Shown here: one piece after another, positions 26,501-33,825 of the stretch
How positions within the stretch are numbered: position 1 is the stretch's first letter
How the letters are laid out: every line of letters starts with the position of its first letter
DNA from: Phenylobacterium immobile (ATCC 35973)
Lineage (GTDB): Bacteria; Pseudomonadota; Alphaproteobacteria; Caulobacterales; Caulobacteraceae
Direction: 5' to 3'
Assembly: GCF_001375595.1 (NCBI RefSeq)
Contig: NZ_CVJQ01000001.1
Location: 310,001-374,000 of the forward strand
Length of the DNA: 64,000 nucleotides
Made by a program: the position numbers and the translations under genes
The notes under the pieces: generated by a model
What the model saw: only the letters and a program-made list of their open reading frames with translations
What the model was told of the DNA's origin: nothing
Database searches by the model: none

Positions 26501-27913
26501 GGCACCGGCCGCAGCTATCATGCGGACCTGTCGGTGAAGAACCAGCGCCTGCGTATCCACTACCTGCTCGAACCGGGCTGGAAAGCCGATGCCGCCATTC
26601 AAGGCCTTGGCCGGACCAACCGCACCAATCAGGCGCAGCCGCCGCTATTCCGACCGATCGCCACCGATGTGAAGGCCGAGAAACGCTTCCTCTCGACCAT
26701 CGCCCGGCGGCTCGACACGCTCGGCGCCATCACGCGAGGGCAACGCCAGACCGGCGGGCAAGGACTATTCCGGCCCGAGGACAATCTCGAAAGCCCCTAT
26801 GCTCGCGCCGCCTTGCGGCAGCTCTATCTGCTGATCGTGCGTGGCAAGATCGACGGCTGCTCGCTCACCCGCTTCGAGAACGCTACCGGCCTCAAGCTGA
26901 TGGACACGAACGGCATCAAGGACGAGTTGCCGCCGATCACAACCTTCCTCAACCGCTTGCTAGCGCTGACCATCGAACTTCAGGGCATCCTGTTCACCGC
27001 CTTCGAGCAGTTGCTCGACGCCAAGGTGCAGGGTGCCATCGCCAGCGGCGTCTATGACGTCGGGCTGGAAACGCTGACGGCGGAGAGCCTCAAAGTCACC
27101 GAGCGCAAGACGATCTACACTCATTCGGCGACCGGCGCAGAGACGCGGCTGCTGACCGTCGCCGAGCAGCGCCGCAACCGCCCGATGATGCTCGACGATG
27201 CGCTGGCCTGGCTCGCCGATGGTCAGGGCAAGCTGCTGGTGAACGCCAAATCGGGCCGCGCCGCCGTGCAGGTTGCAGCACCCTCGCTGATGCTCGACGA
27301 TGGCGAGATCGAACGCCGAGTACGGTTGATCCGGCCGATGGAGCACCATCACGCCTCGTTCCAGATGATGGCGGACAGCCATTGGGAGGACGCCGACCGC
27401 CAGACCTTCGCACTGGCCTGGAGCAGTGAACTGGATGACGTGCCGGCCTTTACGGAAAGCACGCTGCACATCGTCGCTGGCTTGCTCCTGCCGGTCTGGA
27501 AGCGCCTGCCGAACGAGTCGACGCGGGTCTATCGGCTCCAGACCGATGACGGCGAGCGCATCATCGGGCGGCGTGTGTCGCCGGCATGGGCGGCGAATGC
27601 AGCATCGACCACCGGCACGGCGAAGCTGTCTGCCGAAGACGCCTATGCCGCGCTGATCGACGGGCGGACCATTCTCGATCTCACCGAGGGTCTCCAGCTT
27701 CGCCGCGTCCGCGTCATGGGCGCCAACCGCATCGAACTCTCCGGTTTCACCGAAGCAATGCGCGAGCGGCTGCGCGCCTATGGCCTCTTTACCGAGATCA
27801 TCTCGTGGAAATTGCGCTTCTTCGTCCCCATCGACGCCGCCGGTCCCACCGTCCTCGGCAAGCTGCTCGACACCTATGCGTTGACGCGCATCTCGGATCG
27901 GGAGGCGGCATGA
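23579..27913 (+). CDS. Strawberry notch-type helicase with methylase-like N-terminus
   Basis: A 1444-residue protein. The N-terminal quarter looks like a DNA methyltransferase: VLEPSAGTGLLAI (motif I) and MNPPFSAL with NPPF at 212-215. The middle is a superfamily 2 ATPase of the strawberry notch kind: GDGTGAGKG at 498-506, DESH at 607-610, and a C-terminal helicase domain with VFSDAGGTGRSYHAD and QGLGRTNRTNQAQP. Such proteins are typical large cargo of ICEs and plasmids in alphaproteobacteria and may protect or process incoming DNA. ATG 23579 follows leader C. Its stop overlaps the next start (ATGA). Confidence 0.85.
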   Translation: MNILSSVTAASAAPLPLAPSAAILAAANVLLTHLERGNQIDAAILRRAMETAFGASDAAGAWDWKAAYEACEVATVLFLHKYGKALFRKAASPATRLSVLAKIAALLPTHTRRSEESEAFQQFSTPLPLGLAALTAAAITPADRVLEPSAGTGLLAILAATESGALILNELAETRVELLASLFPATPVTRFDAAQIDDYLDATAVPSVALMNPPFSALAHVAGRSADAGFRHIASALNRLAPGGRLVAITGANVGPDMPDWREAFVRLQACSRVVFSAAIAGAVYAKHGTTFPTRLTVIDKLPADDPTLFPASPGMAPDAATLLDWIGTHVPPRLPVTLPAISVPISAPLKTVSGYLTRPTTTRPDAPASIDPEGIPLAYDIVDWTPPEGAHLTEAIYEEYGLQSIRIPGSQAHPTKLVQSAAMASVSPPKPSYRPMLPANITALLSDAQLETVIYAGEAHGDLLAGSWTVDETFDNVSAAPTDAANAVRFRRGFMLGDGTGAGKGRQSAGIILDNWMQGRRKAIWISKSDKLIEDAQRDWSALGMERLLVTPLSRFAQGKPITLSEGVLFATYATLRSDERGEKVSRVRQIVDWLGSDFNGVIIFDESHAMQNAGGGKSDRGDVAPSQQGRAGLRLQHALPDARIVYVSATGATSVHNLAYAQRLGLWGGEDFPFATRAEFVEAIEDGGVAAMEVLARDLRSLGLYTSRSLSYDGVEYELVEHALTDEQRRIYDAYAGAFSIIHNHLDAAMEAANITGSDGTLNRQAKSAARSAFESTKQRFFGHLLTSMKTPTLIRSIDRDLADGHAAVVQIVSTGEALMERRLADIPTEEWNDIRVDITPREYVLDYLAHSFPVQLYEPFTDSEGNLSSRPVFRDGQPVESREAVARRDELIERLASLPPVPGALDQIVQRFGTDMVAEVTGRSRRIVRKLGAGGSGDRLAVENRAPSANLAETAAFMDDAKRILVFSDAGGTGRSYHADLSVKNQRLRIHYLLEPGWKADAAIQGLGRTNRTNQAQPPLFRPIATDVKAEKRFLSTIARRLDTLGAITRGQRQTGGQGLFRPEDNLESPYARAALRQLYLLIVRGKIDGCSLTRFENATGLKLMDTNGIKDELPPITTFLNRLLALTIELQGILFTAFEQLLDAKVQGAIASGVYDVGLETLTAESLKVTERKTIYTHSATGAETRLLTVAEQRRNRPMMLDDALAWLADGQGKLLVNAKSGRAAVQVAAPSLMLDDGEIERRVRLIRPMEHHHASFQMMADSHWEDADRQTFALAWSSELDDVPAFTESTLHIVAGLLLPVWKRLPNESTRVYRLQTDDGERIIGRRVSPAWAANAASTTGTAKLSAEDAYAALIDGRTILDLTEGLQLRRVRVMGANRIELSGFTEAMRERLRAYGLFTEIISWKLRFFVPIDAAGPTVLGKLLDTYALTRISDREAA

Positions 27914-28953
27914 TGGCGCGTCTCGACGCTTTCGATCTGGCGCAGCGTCTCGGCCGACAGGCCGAGGCGGTGTGCCGTCATTATCTCGACGCCGGCCGTC
28001 GCCAGGGCAATTACTGGCAGGTCGGCGACGTGCGCAACACGCCCGGCCGCTCGATGTTCGTGCGGCTGAGGGATACGCCCAAAGGCCAGGCCGGCAAGTT
28101 CACCGACGCCGCGACGGGTGAGCATGGCGATCTGCTCGACGTAATCCGCGAATCTCTCGGCCTCGTCGACTTCAAAGATGTGGCCGAAGAAGCTCGGCGC
28201 TTTCTCAGCTTGCCGCATCCCGAACCTGAGCCGCCGCCAAAGAAGCACGCCAGCACACCGGCGCAACTCGGCTCTTCAGAAGCGGCGCGGCGGCTGTTCG
28301 CCATGTCGCAGCCGATCGGTGGCACGATCGCGGAAACGTATTTGCGCAGACGCGGCATCATGTCTTTGCACGGAACCGGAAATCTCCGCTTTCATCCCCG
28401 CTGCTATTATCGGCCTGATGAGCACAGCCCGACCGAGAAATGGCCGGCGTTGATTGCCGCCGTCACCGATCTGAATAGCAAGATCACCGGCGCACACCGC
28501 ACCTGGCTCGCGCCAGACGGCTCCGACAAGGCGCCGATCGACATACAGCGCAAGGCGATGGGCGACCTGCTCGGGCACGCGGTCCGCTTCGGCACCCCTG
28601 GCGACGTGATGGCGGCAGGCGAAGGCATCGAAAGCGTCCTGTCGGTGCGTGAGATCATTCCGGGCATGGCGACGGCAGCCGCATTGTCGGCGCCACATCT
28701 CGCCGCCATCCTGTTCCCAGACGCGCTGCGGCGGCTCTACATCGTCCGCGACAACGATCCGGCCGGTGACGGCGCGCGGGACAGCCTGATCGAACGGGCG
28801 AATGCGGCCGGGATCGAGGCGATAGCGCTCTCGCCGACGTTCGGGGACTTCAACGAGGATCTCCGGCAGCTCGGCATCGACGCGCTCCGGGCGATTGTCC
28901 GGGTCCAGCTCGCTCCGCAGGACGTCGCCCGCTTCATGGCTCGGGCGACATAG
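27910..28953 (+). CDS. TOPRIM-domain protein (plasmid primase-like)
   Basis: A 347-residue protein with an N-terminal region (YWQVGDVRNTPGRSMFVRL, then GKFTDAATGEHGDLLDVI) like that of the DUF7146/primase-type proteins on plasmids. A C-terminal TOPRIM fold follows, with Glu238 in AGEGIESVLS and Asp281/Asp283 in VRDNDPAGD, which bind metal. It probably primes or nicks DNA during transfer or replication. Starts at ATG 27910 inside the stop of the SNO-type gene; ATG 27913 is next in frame. Confidence 0.75.
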   Translation: MMARLDAFDLAQRLGRQAEAVCRHYLDAGRRQGNYWQVGDVRNTPGRSMFVRLRDTPKGQAGKFTDAATGEHGDLLDVIRESLGLVDFKDVAEEARRFLSLPHPEPEPPPKKHASTPAQLGSSEAARRLFAMSQPIGGTIAETYLRRRGIMSLHGTGNLRFHPRCYYRPDEHSPTEKWPALIAAVTDLNSKITGAHRTWLAPDGSDKAPIDIQRKAMGDLLGHAVRFGTPGDVMAAGEGIESVLSVREIIPGMATAAALSAPHLAAILFPDALRRLYIVRDNDPAGDGARDSLIERANAAGIEAIALSPTFGDFNEDLRQLGIDALRAIVRVQLAPQDVARFMARAT

Positions 28954-29099
28954 CCGACAACGGGAAAGGCGGTGAGCACCGCTCATCATCATGCCCAGAT
29001 GCGTTCATCCGTCGAAAAAGGACCGCACCACGGCCTTCGAGAGGGCGATCGGCCCACGAACGACCCGTCCCGGCAATGGCTGCGTCCGGCTATTTTCCG

Positions 29100-29265
29100 G
29101 CGCGTCCCTCTGGGCCGCTTTCCATCGCGAAGCAAAATAGCCGGTCTTCGCCATCCTCCGCTGCGCTTCGGCCCTGCGCCTTGCTCCGGGTGCAGGGCCA
29201 CGCCGCCCGTGGGCTTTCGTCGCCAGAAGGCCGCGATGGTCGCGGTCCAAACGACGGAGCATCCC
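29100..29265 (+). ncRNA. Second-type leader before DUF2493
   Basis: The 312-base gap 28954-29265 holds no gene I can support. Its 3' half shares a block with the leader of the DUF736 gene: CGCGAAGCAAAATAGCCG and CCATCCTCCGCTGCGCTTCGG here, against CGCGAGGCAAGAAAGCCG and CGTCCTCCGCTTTGCTTCGG there. Both also end with AGGCCGC, ATGGT and ACGGAG shortly before the ATG. A shared regulatory leader is the simplest reading. Confidence 0.45.
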
Positions 29266-30192
29266 ATGAGCGGGCATGACGACTTTGAGCCTCACCACGA
29301 TTCTTCCCCGACCGATCACGTTTTGCAGGAGCTTCAGCTCTACGGCTACCGTCCCTTCGAGGACGAACCCGATCCCCGGCCACTCCCCGAGGGCGACCGC
29401 GTCGCCGGCGCCATCGCCGACATCTTCGACGCCCTGGTCTCGACGATGGAGGACACGCGCCTCGAACCCGACCTCGACGATCTCCTCTGGTCGACCGTCA
29501 ACCTCTTTCACCGCGCCACTGAGCGGATCGAACGCGAACTAGACGACAATGAGCAGGGGCAGCGCCGCCTTCAGCGCGAACAGGATGGCAGCGAGGTCAA
29601 ATCCGTCGAACTGGAGCGCCTCCTCGCCGAAGGCCAGACCTTGATCGAACGCCGCGACGCTTTCGAGCTGATGCGCGACCAGGCCGGCGACCACTTTGAA
29701 CGCCAGACCGGATCGAGCTGGAAACCGCGCAGCGGCTCGAAGGTCAACCACCGCAACATGACCGCCGCGATGATCGACAGCCGCGACTTCATCGCCGCCA
29801 AGCGCCGCGCCGAGACCGAAATCATGCTACCGGCAGGACCGAAGATCGCCTTCTCCGGCGGCGACAGCACCGACCACAAACTGATCTGGGCCAAGCTCGA
29901 CCAGATCCACGCCAAGCACCGCGACATGGTGCTGATGCACGGCGGTTCGCCCAAAGGCGCCGAGAAGATCGCAGCGCGTTGGGCCGATACCCGCAAGGTG
30001 CCGCAGATCGCCTTCAAGCCGGATTGGACAAAACACGCCAAGGCCGCGCCCTTCAAACGCAACGACCAGATGCTGGCCGTCATGCCGATCGGCGTCATCA
30101 TCTTCCCCGGCACCGGCATCCAGGACAATCTCGGCGACAAGGCCCGCAAGATGGGCATCCCGGTCTATCGGTTCGATAAAGGCGGCGCGTAA
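29266..30192 (+). CDS. DUF2493 protein (SLOG superfamily)
   Basis: A 308-residue protein. The N-terminal half is helical and charged, with coiled-coil potential (HRATERIERELDDNEQGQRR). The C-terminal half is the YspA/CpYpsA-like SLOG fold: KIAFSGGDSTDHKLIWAKL, then VLMHGGSPKGAEKIAARWA and IIFPGTGIQDNLGDKAR, which binds nucleotide-like ligands. DUF2493 proteins travel with ICE and plasmid cores. ATG 29266 follows ACGGAG. The stop codon lies in the loop of hairpin GGCGGCGC-GTAA-GCGCCGCC (30181-30200), which may slow exonucleases or end the transcript. Confidence 0.75.
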   Translation: MSGHDDFEPHHDSSPTDHVLQELQLYGYRPFEDEPDPRPLPEGDRVAGAIADIFDALVSTMEDTRLEPDLDDLLWSTVNLFHRATERIERELDDNEQGQRRLQREQDGSEVKSVELERLLAEGQTLIERRDAFELMRDQAGDHFERQTGSSWKPRSGSKVNHRNMTAAMIDSRDFIAAKRRAETEIMLPAGPKIAFSGGDSTDHKLIWAKLDQIHAKHRDMVLMHGGSPKGAEKIAARWADTRKVPQIAFKPDWTKHAKAAPFKRNDQMLAVMPIGVIIFPGTGIQDNLGDKARKMGIPVYRFDKGGA

Positions 30193-30211
30193 GCGCCGCC
30201 GAACTGCCCTC

Positions 30212-30248
30212 TTGAAAAATGATGGCATTTTCCGTATTATGCCATCAT
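30212..30248 (+). promoter_or_regulatory. fitAB promoter and palindromic operator
   Basis: TTGAAA (30212-30217) and TATTAT (30235-30240) are spaced 17 bases. A perfect ten-base inverted repeat, ATGATGGCAT (30219-30228) and ATGCCATCAT (30239-30248), spans the spacer and the -10 box. FitA/VapB-type antitoxins with their toxin partners repress by binding such palindromes, so this is a self-regulated promoter. Confidence 0.65.
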
Positions 30249-30276
30249 CGATATCAGATTTGATGGAGGCGCTATC

Positions 30277-30531
30277 ATGCCCGCAGTGACGATCCGAAAC
30301 CTGCCTGACGCGACGCACCGCGCCCTCAAGGTGCGGGCGGCGCAGCACGGCCGCAGCGCCGAGGCCGAAATGCGCGACATCCTCGAAACGGCTGTCCGTC
30401 CCGACACGCGCCTCCGGCTCGGCAGCGCGCTCGCGGAACGCAGCCGCAAGCTCGGCCTGACCAATGAGGACGTCGCAGCCCTCGAACAGGCTCGCGACCA
30501 GGCCCCGGCCAAGCCGATGAGCTTCGAATGA
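30277..30531 (+). CDS. fitA: FitA-like ribbon-helix-helix antitoxin
   Basis: An 84-residue protein with the N-terminal ribbon-helix-helix VTIRNLPDATHRALKVRAAQHGRSAEAEM, as in FitA/VapB antitoxins, and a C-terminal tail that would bind the toxin. GGAGG lies upstream of ATG 30277. The gene overlaps the PIN toxin by four bases (ATGA). The pair should stabilise the element after segregation or integration. Confidence 0.85.
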   Translation: MPAVTIRNLPDATHRALKVRAAQHGRSAEAEMRDILETAVRPDTRLRLGSALAERSRKLGLTNEDVAALEQARDQAPAKPMSFE

Positions 30532-30950
30532 TCCTCCTCGACACCAATGTCGTGTCGGAGGCGATGAAACCCGTCCCCGACGATGCCGTGCGAGGATGGC
30601 TCGACGAGCAAGCGGCGGAAACGCTCTACCTATCGAGTGTCACCATCGCCGAGTTGATGTTCGGCATTGGCGCGCTTCCCAAGGGCAAACGTAAGGACAA
30701 GCTCGCCAGCGCTCTGGACGGCGTGATGGAGTTGTTCGCTGATCGCGTCCTGCCGTTCGACATCGATGCCGCACGACACTACGCCGACCTCGCCGTCAAA
30801 GCCCGCGCCGCCGGGAAGGGTTTTCCGACACCCGACGGCTACATCGCGGCGATCGCGGCCTCCAAGGGGTTCGTCGTCGCCACGCGCGACACCAGCGCAT
30901 TCGATGCTGCGGGCGTCGAAGTCATCGATCCCTGGAAAGCCGGGCGCTGA
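30528..30950 (+). CDS. fitB: FitB/VapC-type PIN ribonuclease toxin
   Basis: A 140-residue PIN domain. The four acidic metal ligands are visible: Asp5 in LLDTN, Glu42 in TIAELMFG, Asp103 in TPDGYIAA and Asp121 in ATRDTSAF. Members cleave RNA when free of the antitoxin. It belongs to the FitB subgroup, judging by FGIGALPKGKRKDKL and its tail. Toxin-antitoxin pairs help ICEs persist. Confidence 0.88.
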   Translation: MILLDTNVVSEAMKPVPDDAVRGWLDEQAAETLYLSSVTIAELMFGIGALPKGKRKDKLASALDGVMELFADRVLPFDIDAARHYADLAVKARAAGKGFPTPDGYIAAIAASKGFVVATRDTSAFDAAGVEVIDPWKAGR

Positions 30951-30987
30951 CGAACTGCCTCGGGTTGGATCGGATAGGCTGACGGAA

Positions 30988-31194
30988 ATGACCGTCGTGA
31001 CAATCGAGCATGTCGGCTCCTGACCGGACGACCACCCCCACTTCAAGACGCTGATCCTTGGTCCAGCCCAGGGCCTGACGCCATCAACCCGTAAAGGGTC
31101 GGACTACGCATGCGCGTGCCGCCGCTGCGGCTTCGCCTTCACGGTGATTGCGGCCCTCGGCCGAACACATCGGGCGCCTGTCAGCGGGGGATGA
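30988..31194 (+). pseudogene. Small zinc-ribbon-like ORF with in-frame TGA
   Basis: ATG 30988 opens MTVVTIEHVGS. TGA follows at 31021-31023, and the same frame then continues for 56 codons, including ILGPAQGLTPSTRKGSDYAC with a CACRRC cluster, to a stop at 31194. A tryptophan codon changed to TGA (GSW-PDD) would account for it. Cys-x-Cys then Cys suggests a small metal-binding knuckle. Function unknown, and the N-terminal 11-codon piece alone is too short to argue for. Confidence 0.35.
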
Positions 31195-31222
31195 TCCTCC
31201 GCTCGAAACAGGAGCCGGATCG

Positions 31223-31390
31223 ATGTCCCTCAACGACGCTCACGCCTTCGCTTTCAGCCTCGCCACCACGCTGATGGCCGTCATCGTCATTTTCCGCGCC
31301 GGCGACGGCACGTTGTCGGTTTCTCCCGCCAACGAATACGACGGCGAGCCGTCTGCGGTTGTCGTCGAAATCGATCCCTTCGCCTCGTGA
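31223..31390 (+). CDS. Small hypothetical protein, 55 residues
   Basis: ATG 31223 follows AGGAG at 31210-31214. The product has one hydrophobic stretch (FAFSLATTLMAVIVIF) and an acidic C-terminus (EYDGEPSAVVVEIDPF), compatible with a single-pass membrane protein. I do not recognise it. Short but well equipped with a ribosome site and reading in the core direction. Confidence 0.45.
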   Translation: MSLNDAHAFAFSLATTLMAVIVIFRAGDGTLSVSPANEYDGEPSAVVVEIDPFAS

Positions 31391-31531
31391 CGGGGCGAAG
31401 ATCATCGCGCGCGGGCTGGAAACCTTGCCGTTTTCCACTCCCGTCGCACTTCATCTTTTGCTATGCTCGTCGTTGCGCCGTGGTGGTGGTGGTGGCGCGA
31501 CCGTCAGAGCATTCTCTCGGAAGGAACCACC

Positions 31532-31972
31532 ATGATCATCCTCGGCATTCTTCTGTCATTCGCAGCCATCGGCTTCTTCTGCTGGCTGCTCTTCACGCTC
31601 GCCGTCTTCGCGCTACCGTTCTTTGCCGGCGTCAGTGCGGGCCTATGGGCCTGTCACACTGGCGCAGGCTGGCTCGGAGCCATCATCGTCGGACTCGTCT
31701 GCGCGGCGCTCACCCTCGGCATCGGGCAATTCCTTCTGATCGTCGTGCAACCGCTATGGGCGCGGATGCTGATCGCGCTCGCCTTCGTCGCGCCCGCTGC
31801 ACTTGCCGGCTATCACGCCACTCATGGCATCGTGAAACACACCATGCCCTCCGAACCCTGGCAGATCGTGTTCTCGATCATCGGCGCTGTTGCGGTCGGC
31901 GCCACGGCCTTCATGCGCGTGGCGGCGATGGCGGCCGCCGTCCCTCCGGGCCAGAGGCTTGCTCGGGCCTGA
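31532..31972 (+). CDS. Small integral membrane protein, 146 residues
   Basis: ATG 31532 (MIILGILLSFAAIGFFCWLL) is preceded by AAGGAA. About four hydrophobic segments fill most of the sequence, so it should be an inner-membrane protein. Typical accessory of conjugative elements, but no named family is evident. The upstream frame with WWWWW is not coding. Confidence 0.6.
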   Translation: MIILGILLSFAAIGFFCWLLFTLAVFALPFFAGVSAGLWACHTGAGWLGAIIVGLVCAALTLGIGQFLLIVVQPLWARMLIALAFVAPAALAGYHATHGIVKHTMPSEPWQIVFSIIGAVAVGATAFMRVAAMAAAVPPGQRLARA

Positions 31973-32549
31973 CGTTCGTGATCTCCGTCGGCGGGTGGAG
32001 ACAGGGCGATGTCTGCGTCAGTCTCATCGTCAACGGGATGGCGAAGGGGCGATGAAGGCGGATCGAGCAGAATCCCGATCGGCGTCCCCGGCAGAGCGTC
32101 TGACACTGCGGCTGAATGACCTGTCACTGGGCCGGGCAGCACACGGTAGCGGGCGTTCCGGTGGTGAAGAATGCGGTGGCGAAGCATACGCAGGCCAGCC
32201 GGGAGGGAGGGACAACCAAGTCGGCGGTTCATCGGCACACGTCTTTTTTGGTTTAGGAGGGCCGCCATTGTCTCCGTTCCCAATCTGTGAGCGAGCGCTC
32301 CAAACGGCCTCTTCAATGGGCTGATCTGACCGAAGGACGGCTGAAGCCTCGACCGCCTATGCCGCAACGGCGCGTCACGACTTTCTTCCCCTGGGTTTCA
32401 CCCATTCCTCGCGAGGCAAGAAAGCCGCGCCTGCGCCGTCCTCCGCTTTGCTTCGGTCGCAAGCGATGCGCCGTCGGTCGCCTCCGGCCCGTCGATCGCC
32501 ATCGAGGCCGCATGGTGCGGGCTCGAACACGAAAAACGGAGATTTAGTC
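31973..32549 (+). other. Gene-poor gap ending in a second-type leader
   Basis: A 577-base stretch without a gene I can support. An open frame from 32052 to 32324 would give 90 low-complexity residues with no ribosome site. From about 32376 the sequence matches the leader before DUF2493 (shared CGCGAGGCAAG/AAAGCCG and CCTCCGCTTTGCTTCGG at 32403-32458), ending with ACGGAG before the DUF736 ATG. Confidence 0.5.
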
Positions 32550-32876
32550 ATGGCGACCATCGGCACCTTCAAGAAGACCGGCTCGAACGAGTTCACCGGC
32601 GACATCGTCACCCTCAGCGTCCTGGCCAAGGGCGTGCGCATCGTCCCCGACCTGCGCTCCACCGGCGAAAACGCCCCCAGCTACCGCGTGTTGGTTGGCC
32701 GCGCCGAGATCGGCGCCGCCTGGTCCAAGCGCTCCAATGAGGGCCGCGACTATCTGGGCCTCAAGCTCGACGATCCGAGTTTCAACGCCCCCATCTACGC
32801 TAACCTCTTCGACGACGAGGATGGCGAGGGCTTCTCGCTCATCTGGTCCCGCCCCAACGGACGCCGGGGCGACTGA
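32550..32876 (+). CDS. DUF736 protein
   Basis: A 108-residue protein, MATIGTFKKTG at the start and SLIWSRPNG at the end, the full span of DUF736. Proteins of this family occur almost only on alphaproteobacterial plasmids and ICEs; their role is unknown. ATG 32550 lies after ACGGAG. A second DUF736 gene is at 38190, so the element carries two divergent paralogues. Confidence 0.85.
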   Translation: MATIGTFKKTGSNEFTGDIVTLSVLAKGVRIVPDLRSTGENAPSYRVLVGRAEIGAAWSKRSNEGRDYLGLKLDDPSFNAPIYANLFDDEDGEGFSLIWSRPNGRRGD

Positions 32877-32887
32877 GGCCCCGGAGC

Positions 32888-32916
32888 AAGGCCCCGGCCA
32901 CAACGGCCGGGGCCTT
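32888..32916 (+). terminator. GC-rich hairpin after DUF736
   Basis: AAGGCCCCGGCC (32888-32899) and GGCCGGGGCCTT (32905-32916) form a perfect 12-pair stem with loop ACAAC. The T tract is short, but stem strength and position straight after the gene support termination. Confidence 0.6.
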
Positions 32917-33014
32917 CATCGTCCGGCGACCGAATCAGTTCGACCCGCAGCGCCACCCGATCACGGTCGCAAAGGGAGACGCCGGATAGATTTTCGGTGG
33001 CATTGCGTCCAAGG

Positions 33015-33031
33015 ACGACTAATATAGTCGT
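33015..33031. promoter_or_regulatory. Palindrome at the XRE promoter
   Basis: ACGACTA-ATA-TAGTCGT is a perfect 17-base palindrome 43 bases before the XRE gene. TAATAT/TATAGT within it could be the -10 element, so a dimer bound here would block transcription. Confidence 0.5.
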
Positions 33032-33062
33032 AGTTCTGGCGTGCGCGTTTGTGCCGGTGGGA

Positions 33063-33082
33063 GGTGATCATGCATGATCACC
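33063..33082. promoter_or_regulatory. Perfect 20-base palindrome over the XRE start codon
   Basis: GGTGATCATGCATGATCACC covers part of the Shine-Dalgarno (GGGAGG from 33059) and the ATG at 33074. It could be a second operator or an RNA hairpin that hides the ribosome site. Sequence symmetry is certain; the role is inferred. Confidence 0.55.
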
Positions 33083-33328
33083 GCTCGACAATCGCGGGCC
33101 GCACGCGCGTTGCTGGGATGGACACAGGAGACGCTCGCTGACAGGGCCAGAGTATCGCTGACCGCGCTCAAGCGCCTTGAGTCCGAAAGTGGGCTCGATG
33201 TGTACGAGACCACGCGCGATCAGATACGCAGGGCGTTGGAAGCAGCTGGCGTCGTCCTCTTGTCCACGGAAAAGGGCGAAGGTGTTCTGCGACTCCATGA
33301 GCCGAACGATCGGCCGGCGAGGCTTTAG
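33074..33328 (+). CDS. XRE-family regulator, 84 residues
   Basis: Helix-turn-helix RAARALLGWTQETLADRARVSLTALKRLE spans residues 8-36, with the XRE signature TQETLAxxAxVS. A short C-terminal extension has AGVVLLSTEKGEG. Likely controls element genes and itself through the two palindromes upstream. The start could be ATG 33071 by position, but that frame does not code for the HTH, so 33074 is used. Confidence 0.8.
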   Translation: MITARQSRAARALLGWTQETLADRARVSLTALKRLESESGLDVYETTRDQIRRALEAAGVVLLSTEKGEGVLRLHEPNDRPARL

Positions 33329-33442
33329 CGGCTGCGTTCACCGACGCTTCCTTCTCTGTATTTCCGGGCTGGCCTGTCATGGATCAATGACAGCGCCAGA
33401 TTTGGTTAACAGGATTGGCGGGAAGGAATAAGGTCAGTGGTG

Positions 33443-33715
33443 ATGGGTCATACTGCACCGACATTTCTGGAGGAACCGCCGCAAGGCTCGATGCTCACGC
33501 CCTATGATCGTGAGCACATGACGCTCTATTTGCGGCTGCTCGATGCCGAACGCGACCAGGCCGATTGGCGCGAAGCCGTGCAGATCCTCTTTGGCCTCGA
33601 TCCTGAGCGCGAGCCAGTGCGTTGCCGCAAAATTCATGACGCGCATCTGGCGCGCGCCCGGTGGATGACCGAGCAGGGCTACCGCCAATTGCTCAGCGGA
33701 GGCAAATCCGGGTAA
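33443..33715 (+). CDS. Small DNA-binding-like hypothetical, 90 residues
   Basis: From ATG 33443 (MGHTAPTFLEE); GTG 33437 is an alternative. The core REHMTLYLRLLDAERDQADW is conserved in proteins that precede DUF2285 genes on alphaproteobacterial elements and are called DNA-binding domain proteins. No structural motif is obvious. Followed by the hairpin GTGATGCC-ACGGC-GGCATCAC (33720-33740). Confidence 0.65.
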   Translation: MGHTAPTFLEEPPQGSMLTPYDREHMTLYLRLLDAERDQADWREAVQILFGLDPEREPVRCRKIHDAHLARARWMTEQGYRQLLSGGKSG

Positions 33716-33825
33716 CGCCGTGATGCCACGGCGGCATCACCCGTTGCCGAGATTCCGGCTTCCATTGATCAACCCATCCGGGAATCCTACTTCTCCCGCA
33801 ATCGATTGATATGGGGAGGATAGCA

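Noticed and set aside
32052..32324. 90-codon open frame in the gap before DUF736
   Set aside because: No ribosome site, Ser/Gly/Arg-rich low-complexity product and no recognisable family; too weak to call.
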